Of a stretch of DNA of 64,000 nt, positions 56,738 through 64,000 are shown piece by piece (within the stretch, counting starts at the first letter, position 1; every line of letters begins with the position of its first letter). Location of the stretch: assembly GCA_963711215.1 (NCBI GenBank), contig CAVQDH010000002.1, forward strand, positions 372,001-436,000, given 5' to 3'. A program made the translations under genes and the position numbers. The notes beneath the pieces were generated by a model. It searched no databases, was not told the origin of the DNA, and saw nothing but the letters and a program-made list of their open reading frames with translations. The DNA is from WHUA01 sp963711215 (GTDB lineage Bacteria; Pseudomonadota; Alphaproteobacteria; UBA8366).

Positions 56738-57721
56738 TTACGCCGGCGGCGCCTCCAGGATTCGGATCGGCTTGCCGTCGAGCCAGGCGACGATGTCCTC
56801 GACCGCGCCCCGGTACCAGAGCTCGTAATTCTCGCGCACGAAGCCGCCGAGATGCGGCAGGATGATGCTGTTCGGCAGGCGGCGTATCGGGTGATCCTTC
56901 GGCAAAGGCTCGACCCCGTAGACGTCGAGGCCGGCGCCCGCGATCACGCCCTTGTTGACCGCGTCGACCAGCGCGTCCTCGTCGACGACGGGACCGCGTG
57001 ACGTGTTGATGAGGTAGGCGGTCGGCTTCATCTTCGCCATGTCGGCCGCCCCGATCAGCCCGCGCGTGCGGTCGCTCAGCACGACATGCAGCGTGACGAA
57101 GTCGGACTGGCGCAGCAGCGTGTCCTTGTCCACCCGCTCGACGCCAACCTCGCGGGCGCGTTCGTCGGTCAGGTTCTGGCTCCAGGCGATCACCCGCATG
57201 TCGAACAGCTTGCCGACGCGCGCGACCGCGGAGCCGAGCTTGCCGAGGCCGACGACGCCGAGCGTCCGCCCGGCAATGCCGAGGCCGACCTTGACGCCCC
57301 AGTGGCCTTCGCGCGTGGCGCGGTCCTCCTCGGGAATGCATTTCGCGAGTTCCAGGATCAGCCCCCAGGTCAGCTCCGCCGTCGGCGTGTGGCCGCCTTC
57401 GGTATGGCAGGCGACAACGCCGTGATCGGCGCAGGCGGCGAGATCGATCGAGCGGTTGCGCCCGCTGGTCGTCACCAGCAGCTTCAGTTGCGGCAGCTTT
57501 TCGATCAGCGTGCGCGGGAAGGGCGTCCGCTCCCGCATCATGACGATGATGTCGTAGGGGCTGAGGCGGTCGACCAGTGCCTTCGGGTCCTTCAGGTTGT
57601 CGTGGTAGACGTCGACCGACGCGCGTTCCTGAACCTGGCTCCAGTCGGTGGCTGCGTGCGCGATCCGCTGGTAGTCGTCGAGGATCGCCACGCGCATCAT
57701 GTTGGTTTTCGGGTTCGCCAT
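56738..57721 (-). CDS. D-2-hydroxyacid dehydrogenase (NAD-dependent)
   Basis: A 327-residue member of the D-isomer specific 2-hydroxyacid dehydrogenases. NAD-binding motif VVGLGKLGSAVARVGKLF; catalytic arginine in LINTSRGPVVDEDALV; glutamate in GLDVYGVEPLPKDHPI; histidine in SIILPHLGGF. Start at MANPKTNMMRVAILDDYQ. The substrate is uncertain (glyoxylate, phosphoglycerate or other). It sits between the aminotransferase gene and ubiG, all on the minus strand. Confidence 0.9.
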   Translation of the reverse strand: MANPKTNMMRVAILDDYQRIAHAATDWSQVQERASVDVYHDNLKDPKALVDRLSPYDIIVMMRERTPFPRTLIEKLPQLKLLVTTSGRNRSIDLAACADHGVVACHTEGGHTPTAELTWGLILELAKCIPEEDRATREGHWGVKVGLGIAGRTLGVVGLGKLGSAVARVGKLFDMRVIAWSQNLTDERAREVGVERVDKDTLLRQSDFVTLHVVLSDRTRGLIGAADMAKMKPTAYLINTSRGPVVDEDALVDAVNKGVIAGAGLDVYGVEPLPKDHPIRRLPNSIILPHLGGFVRENYELWYRGAVEDIVAWLDGKPIRILEAPPA

Positions 57722-57767
57722 TGCCGCTCTTTCCGCTGATGGTCCAAGGCGCGTATCAGGCGCAGGC

Positions 57768-58550
57768 TCAGCCCAATCCGGGCTTCTCCGCCACCGCGAT
57801 ATAATTGACGTCGAGGTCATGCGGCGCAAGTTTCCAGGCGTCCCGCAAGGGCTCGTAGGCGACGCCGGTCAGCTCGGTGAGCGTCATGCCCGCATGCCTG
57901 AGCGAGGCCGCCATCTCGGACGGCCGGACGAAACGGCGCCATTCATGCGTGCCGCGGGGCAGCCAGCGCAGCACGTATTCCGCGCCGACGACCCCCAGCA
58001 GATAGGCCTTGGCGGTCCGGTTCAGCGTGGCCAGGAACATCAGGCCGCCCGGCCGGACCAGGGCCGCGCAGTCCGCGAGGAAGGCGTCCCGGTCGGCGAC
58101 ATGCTCGATGACTTCCATGTTGAGCACGACGTCGAAGGCCTGGCCGGCCGCGGCGAGGTCGGCCGCGGTGGCGAAGCGGTAGTCGATCGCCAGGTCCATC
58201 GCGCCGGCATGGGCGCGCGCGATCTCGACATTGCGCTCGGTGGCGTCGATGCCGGTCACCGCGGCGCCCAGACGGGCCATCGGCTCGCACAGCAGGCCGC
58301 CGCCGCAGCCCACGTCGAGGATGGACAATCCTGCGAGCGGCCGGTCGGCCCGAAGGTCCAGGCCGAATCGGGCGGCGATACGGTCGCGCAGGAATTCGAT
58401 CCGCACCGGGTTGAAGCGGTGGAGCGGCCGGAACTTGCCGTCCGCGTCCCACCATTCCTCGGCCATCGCGGCGAATTTGGCGATCTCGCCTTCGTCGACA
58501 GTGCGGTCGAGCGCGTGCGGCGTCTGCTTGTCCTTCATGGGTCGGGTCAT
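57768..58550 (-). CDS. ubiG: Bifunctional 2-polyprenyl-6-hydroxyphenol methylase/3-demethylubiquinol 3-O-methyltransferase
   Basis: Performs two O-methylations of ubiquinone synthesis. About 260 residues. Motif I is LSILDVGCGGGLLCEPMARL; other family text: MAEEWWDADGKFRPLHRFNP, VLNMEVIEHVADRDAFL and the C-terminal GTHEWRRFVRPSEMAASLRH. I chose MTRPMKDKQTPHALD at 58550; a start a few codons either side is possible. It is divergent from lysC, an arrangement known from many Alphaproteobacteria. Confidence 0.95.
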   Translation of the reverse strand: MTRPMKDKQTPHALDRTVDEGEIAKFAAMAEEWWDADGKFRPLHRFNPVRIEFLRDRIAARFGLDLRADRPLAGLSILDVGCGGGLLCEPMARLGAAVTGIDATERNVEIARAHAGAMDLAIDYRFATAADLAAAGQAFDVVLNMEVIEHVADRDAFLADCAALVRPGGLMFLATLNRTAKAYLLGVVGAEYVLRWLPRGTHEWRRFVRPSEMAASLRHAGMTLTELTGVAYEPLRDAWKLAPHDLDVNYIAVAEKPGLG

Positions 58551-58635
58551 GCCGATGCTGTGGTCGGCCCCTTGCATGGCCTGAAGTCCCAGAGTATGGA
58601 TACGCCGCCGCGGCGGGGCAACCGTAAGTAATGGA

Positions 58636-58656
58636 TCGGACGCGGGAAACGTCCGA
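58636..58656 (+). promoter_or_regulatory. Hairpin in the lysC 5' region
   Basis: TCGGACG-CGGGAAA-CGTCCGA is a perfect 7-bp stem with a 7-base loop 14 bases before the lysC start. It could limit ribosome access or stabilise the mRNA. I see no lysine riboswitch, whose length and complexity the space would not allow. Confidence 0.3.
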
Positions 58657-58670
58657 GTTGGGATCCGAAA

Positions 58671-59891
58671 ATGGCACGTATCGTAATGAAATTCGGGGGC
58701 ACTTCGGTGGCCGGCCTCGATCGGATCCGTAATGCCGCCGCGCGCGTGAAGGCCGAGGTCGATCGCGGCAACGAGGTCGCCGTCGCGGTCTCCGCCATGG
58801 CGGGTGAGACCAACCGCCTGGTCGCCCTGGTCACCGATATCAACAAGCTGCACGATGCCCGGGAATACGACGTCGTCGTCTCCGCCGGCGAGCAGGTCAG
58901 CAGCGGACTGATGGCCCTGGCGCTGCAGTCGATAGGCGTGTCGGCGCGGTCCTGGCTATCCTGGCAGCTGCCGATCATGACCGACGACGTTCATGGCAAG
59001 GCGCGCATCCAGTCGATCGAGACCAAGGAGATGATCCGCCGCTTCGGCGAAGGGCAGGTCGCCGTCGTCGCCGGATTCCAGGGGCTGGCTCCGGACGGCC
59101 GGGTCACGACGCTGGGCCGCGGCGGCTCGGACACCAGCGCGGTCGCATTGGCCGCCGCGTTGCATGCCGACCGTTGCGATATTTATACCGATGTCGACGG
59201 CGTCTATACGATGGACCCGCGCATCGTGTCGCGGGCGCGCAAGCTCGACCGCATCACCTATGAAGAGATGCTGGAAATGGCGTCCCAGGGTGCCAAGGTG
59301 CTGCAGACGCGGTCGGTGGAACTGGCGATGAAGATGGGGGTTCGTGTCCAGGTGCTGTCGAGCTTCGAGGACACCCCCGGCACCCTGGTCGTGGATGAGG
59401 ACGAGATCGTGGAAAAGCAGATTGTCAGCGGAATTGCCTATAGCCGGGACGAGGGAAAGATCTCGCTGCTCGGCGTGTCGGACCGTCCGGGCGTGGCGGC
59501 CAGCATCTTCGGCCCGCTCGCCGAGACCAGCGTGAATGTCGACATGATCGTGCAAAGCACCTCGGCCGACGGCAAGAGCACCGACATGACCTTCACCGTC
59601 GGCAAGGCCGATTTCGAGCGCGCGATGGAGATCCTGAACCGCATTCAACCGGCGGTCGGCATCAAGGCGATCAAAACCGACCAGAATGTCGTCAAGGTCT
59701 CGGTTATCGGCGTCGGCATGCGAAGCCATGCCGGCGTCGCGCAGACCATGTTCCGGACGCTGGCCGAGAAGGGTATAAATATCCAGGTCATCTCGACATC
59801 GGAGATCAAGATCAGCGTTCTGATCGCCGAGGAATATACCGAGCTGGCGCTGCGTGCCTTGCACACGGCATATGGGCTGGATACGGATTGA
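58671..59891 (+). CDS. lysC: Aspartate kinase
   Basis: Phosphorylates aspartate at the entry of lysine, threonine and methionine synthesis. 406 residues: kinase start IVMKFGGTSVAGLDRIRNAA, ATP/aspartate region GRGGSDTSAVALAAALHADR, DVDGVYTMDPRIVSRARKLD, and two C-terminal ACT domains (ISLLGVSDRPGVAASIFGPL; VKVSVIGVGMRSHAGVAQT) giving allosteric feedback by amino acids. It is divergent from ubiG and followed by ptsP. Confidence 0.97.
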   Translation: MARIVMKFGGTSVAGLDRIRNAAARVKAEVDRGNEVAVAVSAMAGETNRLVALVTDINKLHDAREYDVVVSAGEQVSSGLMALALQSIGVSARSWLSWQLPIMTDDVHGKARIQSIETKEMIRRFGEGQVAVVAGFQGLAPDGRVTTLGRGGSDTSAVALAAALHADRCDIYTDVDGVYTMDPRIVSRARKLDRITYEEMLEMASQGAKVLQTRSVELAMKMGVRVQVLSSFEDTPGTLVVDEDEIVEKQIVSGIAYSRDEGKISLLGVSDRPGVAASIFGPLAETSVNVDMIVQSTSADGKSTDMTFTVGKADFERAMEILNRIQPAVGIKAIKTDQNVVKVSVIGVGMRSHAGVAQTMFRTLAEKGINIQVISTSEIKISVLIAEEYTELALRALHTAYGLDTD

Positions 59892-59954
59892 ACCGGCGGT
59901 TCCGCGGTTGGCGGGCGGGCCTGCAACGACGTTAATTGACGAACGGAACGGCGG

Positions 59955-62231
59955 ATGACCGACGACGCACACTGGGTCGGGTCACGACAGTTGCTGCGCC
60001 GGCTGCGCGACGCCATGGCGCGCGGCGGCAATGCGCATGAGCGGCTGGACCGTATCGCGCAGCTCATCGCGCGCGGCATGGTGGCCGAGGTCTGCTCTGT
60101 CTACGTCATGCGCGGCGAGACCCTCGTGCTCTACAGCACCGAGGGCTTGCGCAAGGACGCGGTCTTCCGCACGCGCCTGCAGATCGGCGAAGGCCTGGTC
60201 GGCAACATCGCCGCGCACGCGACGCCGCTGGCGCTCGCCGATGCGCAATCGCATCCCCACTTCGCCTACCGGCCGGAAACGGGCGAGGAGATCTATCACT
60301 CCTTCCTCGGCGTGCCCGTGCTGCGCAGCGGCCGGGTGCTGGGCGTGCTGACGGTGCAGAACCAGACCCAGCGCAACTACACCGAGGAAGAGATCGAGAC
60401 GCTGGAGACGGTCGCCATGGTCGTCGCCGAGCACATCGCCGGCGGTGATCTCAAGCTGCCGGACGAGGCCATGGGCATGACCTCGTCCGAGCCGATGCGA
60501 CTGGAAGGGACGAAGATCAACCGCGGCCTTGCCACCGGCTTCGCGGTCCTGCACGAGCGCGGCGCCGCGATATCGCAGACCATTGCGGAAGACATCGAGG
60601 TCGAGCTGGCGCGCGTCGACGATGCGCTGCGCGCCATGCACCTGGCGCTGGACAGCATGGAGCAGAAGCTGTCGGACGACGGGCAGGGCGACCTCGGCGG
60701 CGAGTCGCTCGATATCCTGCGCGCGTTCCGCATGATCGCGGGCGATCACGGCTGGATCCGGCGGGTGCGCGAGGCGGTGCAGAGCGGCCTGACGGCGGAG
60801 GCGGCGGTCGCCAAGGTCCAGAACGACACGCGGGCGCGCATGGCGCAGGTGACCGATCCCTATATCCGGGACCGGCTGCTCGATCTGGACGATCTCGGCT
60901 ATCGCATGCTGCAGCACCTGACCGGCGCCAAGGGCACGGTGAGCGGCGAGCAATGCCTGCCGGCGGACGTCGTGCTGATCGCTCGTTCCATGGGCCCGGT
61001 CGAGCTGCTCGACTATGACCGGACACGGTTGCGCGCCCTCATCCTCGACGAGGGCACGGCCGCCTCGCATGTCGCGATCGTCGCCAAGTCGCTCGACATA
61101 CCGGTGATCGGCAACGTGCGCGGCGTGATCGGCAAGGTCGAGCCGAACGATCCCGTCTTCGTCGACGGCGACAACGGCGTGGCCTATGTCCGGCCCGGCG
61201 AGGATTTCAAGAAGCGCTTCACCGAGAGCGTCGCCTTCCGCGACCGCAAGCGCGCCGAATATGCCGCTTCGCGCGCGCTGCCGTCGGTCACCGGCGACGG
61301 CGCGGCGATCTCCCTGCAGATCAATGCAGGCCTGGTGATCGACCTCGACCATCTGCACGAAAGCGGCGCGGAAGGCGTCGGCCTCTACCGCACTGAGATC
61401 CCCTTCATGATTCGCGAGCAGTTTCCCCGGCTCGGTACGCAGACAGAGCTCTATCGCGAGGTTTATAAGAAAGCGTCGGGCCGGCCGGTCGTGTTCCGGA
61501 CCCTCGACATCGGCGGCGACAAGCTGCTGCCCTATCTCAGGACGACGGAGGACGAGAACCCGGCCATGGGCTGGCGCGCGCTGCGCATCGGGCTCGACCG
61601 GCCGGCGATCCTGCGGCTGCAGATCCGTGCCCTGCTGCGCGCGTCCGCCGGCCAGGAGCTGCGGGTCATGTTCCCGCTGGTCGCCGAGGTCGCCGAGTTC
61701 GATGCCGCGCGCGCGATGCTGGAATACGAGATCGAGCGCGCGACCCATCGCGGGCATCCGCCACCGAGCGAGGTCCGCGTCGGCGCCATGCTGGAGGTGC
61801 CCTCGCTGTACTTCCAGCTGCCGCAGCTTCTGCGGCGGGTCGATTTCCTGTCGGTCGGATCGAACGACCTGGTGCAGTTCCTGTTTGCCTGCGACCGCGG
61901 CAACCCCAGGGTCAGCGACCGCTACGACGTGCTCAGTCCGGCGGTGATGCGTTTCCTGGGCGATGTCGTGGCCGAGTGCGATTCCGCCAGGGTTCCGGTG
62001 AGCCTGTGCGGCGAGATGGCCGGCCAGCCGCTCGAGGCCATGACCCTGATCGGCCTCGGCTTCCGCTGCCTGTCCATGCCGCCGGGCGCGATCGGGGCGG
62101 TGCGGCACATGGTTCAGAAGCTCGACGCCGGGCGGCTGAAGGCGCACCTGGCGACCCTGATCGGGGCCCCGGATCACACGGTCAGGAGCGCCTTGACCGA
62201 ATTCGCGGCCGCCGAGGGGATTTCCGTATAG
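59955..62231 (+). CDS. ptsP: Phosphoenolpyruvate--protein phosphotransferase PtsP (EI-Ntr)
   Basis: Enzyme I of the nitrogen phosphotransferase system, 758 residues: an N-terminal GAF domain (about 20-170; ARGMVAEVCSVYVMRG, ETLETVAMVVAEHI) linked to the PEP-utilising domains. The phosphohistidine is H372 in DEGTAASHVAIVAKSLDIPV; the PEP-binding region includes LYRTEIPFMIREQFP, FRTLDIGGDKLLPYL and FLSVGSNDLVQFLFACDR. It passes phosphate to NPr and EIIA-Ntr, which control nitrogen and potassium metabolism; no such genes are adjacent. The gene follows lysC by 63 bases and is followed by a RodZ-like gene. Confidence 0.96.
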   Translation: MTDDAHWVGSRQLLRRLRDAMARGGNAHERLDRIAQLIARGMVAEVCSVYVMRGETLVLYSTEGLRKDAVFRTRLQIGEGLVGNIAAHATPLALADAQSHPHFAYRPETGEEIYHSFLGVPVLRSGRVLGVLTVQNQTQRNYTEEEIETLETVAMVVAEHIAGGDLKLPDEAMGMTSSEPMRLEGTKINRGLATGFAVLHERGAAISQTIAEDIEVELARVDDALRAMHLALDSMEQKLSDDGQGDLGGESLDILRAFRMIAGDHGWIRRVREAVQSGLTAEAAVAKVQNDTRARMAQVTDPYIRDRLLDLDDLGYRMLQHLTGAKGTVSGEQCLPADVVLIARSMGPVELLDYDRTRLRALILDEGTAASHVAIVAKSLDIPVIGNVRGVIGKVEPNDPVFVDGDNGVAYVRPGEDFKKRFTESVAFRDRKRAEYAASRALPSVTGDGAAISLQINAGLVIDLDHLHESGAEGVGLYRTEIPFMIREQFPRLGTQTELYREVYKKASGRPVVFRTLDIGGDKLLPYLRTTEDENPAMGWRALRIGLDRPAILRLQIRALLRASAGQELRVMFPLVAEVAEFDAARAMLEYEIERATHRGHPPPSEVRVGAMLEVPSLYFQLPQLLRRVDFLSVGSNDLVQFLFACDRGNPRVSDRYDVLSPAVMRFLGDVVAECDSARVPVSLCGEMAGQPLEAMTLIGLGFRCLSMPPGAIGAVRHMVQKLDAGRLKAHLATLIGAPDHTVRSALTEFAAAEGISV

Positions 62232-62426
62232 GCGGGACCCACAGGAAATTAACCGGTTGGTACGATTTATGTCCTAGCCTCGCGGGGCCGGGACTGCTGC
62301 AAAGAAAGCTGCATCGAAGCGGCGCGCTGTATTATACTTCGCGCCAGTTTAGCTGAGGGCAGGCAAGTGCCAGCAGCAGTGTGCCCGATCAGGGGGTGGG
62401 TTCGTTAACGGGGGGCCGTTGCGCGG

Positions 62427-63713
62427 ATGGTGAAAAACCTGTGGAAGGTTGACGGCGGCGCGCACGAAAATGCGCGCCAGGACGGGACCGGGCCGTCCCA
62501 GCCGGTGGACGAGAATTATCAGACTGTCGGCATGACGTTGCGGGCGCGCCGCGAGGAGCGCGGCGAAGACCTGCGCTATGTCGCCCAGATCCTCCGGATC
62601 CGGTATCCCTACCTCAAGGCGATCGAGGACGGCCGGCCTGACGAGCTGCCGGGGCCGACCTACGCCATCGGCTTCGTGCGCACCTACGCCGACCATCTCG
62701 GCCTGGAAAGCGACAAGCTGGTCCAGCGCTTCAAGGCGGAAGCCGCGGGGCTGCATGCGCGCGCCGATCTGCATTTCCCGGCGCCGCTGCCTGAAGGCAA
62801 GATTCCGAGCGGCGCCGTCCTCGTGGTGGCCGTGGTGCTCGCGGCCTTCGTTTACGGCGCCTGGATCTATCTGTCCTCGCGCGATCAGCAGGTGGCGGAA
62901 ATCGTGCCGCAGCTGCCGAACCGCATCAGCGACATCATCAAGGGCAAGTCGACCGCGCCGGGCATGACGCCTCAGGCCGCTGGCGCCATTTCGGAAGCGC
63001 CGGCACAGGCCGGCCCGGTCGCGAAGCCGTCGAGCCCGGCGGTCGCGCAGAAGACGCCGCCGGCAAGCCCGGAGAAACATGCCGCCACGCCGGCGACCGT
63101 GACGCCGAAGGCGGAGACGGCGAGTGCCGGCAGCAACGCCGCGGCGCCCGCTCCGGCGAAGCCGAGCCCGGCTCCCGCGGCACCTGCCGCGGCGGCCTCG
63201 ACGTCCCAGCCGCCTTCGGACGCCGCCGCTTCGGCGACGGCGGATTCCGATTCATCCGAGTCCGATGTAACCCCGGCGCCGACGGACGTGACCTCCGACC
63301 AGTTGGCGTCACGTGAAGATGGGGCGCAGCCCGAGGCGGCGGCGAACGCGCCGTCGGATGCCGACCGCGGGCCCGCCAAGGTCTATGGCGAAGAGAATGC
63401 CAACGCCCGCATCATCATCTATGCGGCGGCGGATAGCTGGGTCGAAATCCGCGACACCAAGACCGACGAGCTGCTGCTGACGCGGGTGCTGTTCAAAGGG
63501 GACAGCTATCGGGTTCCGGACCGCGCCGGGCTGACCCTGCTGACGGGCAATGCCGGTGGCCTGCGCATCGACGTAGATGGCCAGGATGTGCCGGCGATCG
63601 GGCCGCTCGGCTCCGTGCGCCGGAATGTCGCGCTCGATCCGGCCTCGCTGAAGGCCGGCAAGGCCGCGGCTGCCGGCGACAGCGGCCGGCCGACCGCCGC
63701 TCCGCCGCAATAG
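62427..63713 (+). CDS. RodZ-like membrane protein with HTH and DUF4115 domains
   Basis: A 428-residue single-pass protein: N-terminal helix-turn-helix (about 33-102; TVGMTLRARREERGEDLRYV, RIRYPYLKAIEDGR), a transmembrane helix at about 128-149 (GAVLVVAVVLAAFVYGAWIY), a long Ala/Pro/Ser-rich periplasmic linker and a C-terminal beta DUF4115 domain (RIIIYAAADSWVEIRDTKTD, RVPDRAGLTLLTGNAGGLR). Such proteins link MreB to the wall synthesis machinery. The gene precedes hisS; in many relatives ispG lies between them, but not here. Upstream spacing from ptsP is 195 bases. Confidence 0.85.
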   Translation: MVKNLWKVDGGAHENARQDGTGPSQPVDENYQTVGMTLRARREERGEDLRYVAQILRIRYPYLKAIEDGRPDELPGPTYAIGFVRTYADHLGLESDKLVQRFKAEAAGLHARADLHFPAPLPEGKIPSGAVLVVAVVLAAFVYGAWIYLSSRDQQVAEIVPQLPNRISDIIKGKSTAPGMTPQAAGAISEAPAQAGPVAKPSSPAVAQKTPPASPEKHAATPATVTPKAETASAGSNAAAPAPAKPSPAPAAPAAAASTSQPPSDAAASATADSDSSESDVTPAPTDVTSDQLASREDGAQPEAAANAPSDADRGPAKVYGEENANARIIIYAAADSWVEIRDTKTDELLLTRVLFKGDSYRVPDRAGLTLLTGNAGGLRIDVDGQDVPAIGPLGSVRRNVALDPASLKAGKAAAAGDSGRPTAAPPQ

Positions 63714-63860
63714 GTCCGCGCGGTGGCCGCCGGGCGTGTGGCCACGGCGGGTGAAAATCAGGCAATTCGGCCTATCTCGGCCCTCGGGGCGTGCAATTTC
63801 TGTTGTTCCCCATGCCAAGGCTGCTAATTTCGCGCTCGCCGACCCTGTAACCGATTGCCG

Positions 63861-64000
63861 ATGACGAAAATGGCCTCTCTTCAGCCCGTCCGTGGAACGC
63901 ATGACCTCCTGCCGGAGGAAATGCGGTCGCATCGGCGCGTGGTCGAGACGGCGCGGCGGGTGGTCGAGCTGTATGGCTATGAGGAGATCGCGACGCCGAT
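63861..64000 (+). CDS. hisS: Histidine--tRNA ligase, 5' part (cut by the right edge)
   Basis: The first 46 residues match histidyl-tRNA synthetase: MTKMASLQPVRGTHDLLPEE contains the class II motif-1 lead RGTHDLLP, followed by RSHRRVVETARRVVELYGYE and EEIATP. The remainder lies outside. An in-frame second ATG four codons in (MASLQPVRG) is an alternative start. It follows the RodZ-like gene by 147 bases without ispG between. Confidence 0.9.
   Translation, partial: MTKMASLQPVRGTHDLLPEEMRSHRRVVETARRVVELYGYEEIATP

Noticed and set aside
59982..62177. 731-codon open frame on the minus strand
   Set aside because: Complement of ptsP; composition and lack of motifs mark it as a shadow.

Overview
The window is a GC-rich bacterial chromosome segment, almost certainly from an alphaproteobacterium and most likely Rhodospirillales-like. 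Evidence: a class I (archaeal-type) lysyl-tRNA synthetase, a Usg-like protein, the bolA / dnaJ-like / cobS / cobT block, the ubiG-lysC-ptsP order, a degenerate EAL protein, a TIGR01459-type HAD hydrolase and a RodZ-like gene before hisS. I see no rRNA, tRNA, CRISPR array, insertion sequence, integrase cluster or prophage. The order-level assignment is inference.

Layout. 0-25 kb is a mosaic of metabolic and regulatory genes: ferredoxin-NADP reductase (cut by the left edge), Usg-like, MarR (in-frame stop), a TPP enzyme, GNAT, TerB-like, a DinG-type helicase, TenA, a divergent ArsR/MFS pair, lysS, an S24-type repressor with a repeated AT-rich operator-like site, an amidase/gamma-glutamyltransferase operon, DUF952-pyrD, a degenerate EAL protein, an HAD hydrolase, a CefD-like protein lacking its PLP lysine, DUF302, tgt, rpmB, and a VOC/Lrp pair. 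25-38.6 kb holds a seven-bladed BNR-like propeller, a 1125-residue membrane-anchored coiled-coil protein divergent from upp, DUF2937, cobT-cobS-dnaJ-like divergent from bolA, DUF2889, and the overlapping aroK-aroB-CNNM/CorC operon. 38.7-49 kb is largely housekeeping: a small membrane ORF, an exported alpha-helical protein, xerD, accA, a lipoprotein, secA, a parvulin, argJ and mutT. 49-64 kb holds a membrane protein, an NDUFAF5-like methyltransferase, comF, grxC, a nitrilase, a second methyltransferase, DUF1178, then a sulfatase / branched-chain aminotransferase / 2-hydroxyacid dehydrogenase group, then ubiG, lysC, ptsP, a rodZ-like gene and the start of hisS.

The most general oddity is the number of interrupted reading frames. 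About fifteen otherwise intact genes, including secA and lysS, carry one or more single-base shifts, most in the first 25 kb. Conserved sequence continues cleanly on both sides and many shifts sit at short homopolymers, so sequencing or assembly error is more likely than mass pseudogenization. These genes are therefore annotated as full-length CDS with the shift positions noted.

I found no convincing new multi-gene system. The best leads are single loci: the CefD-fold protein whose Schiff-base lysine is histidine; the giant TipN-like coiled-coil protein with recent 87-bp tandem duplications; the S24 repressor with three phased half-sites; the Lrp gene with an AT-rich dyad; and the degenerate EAL protein.
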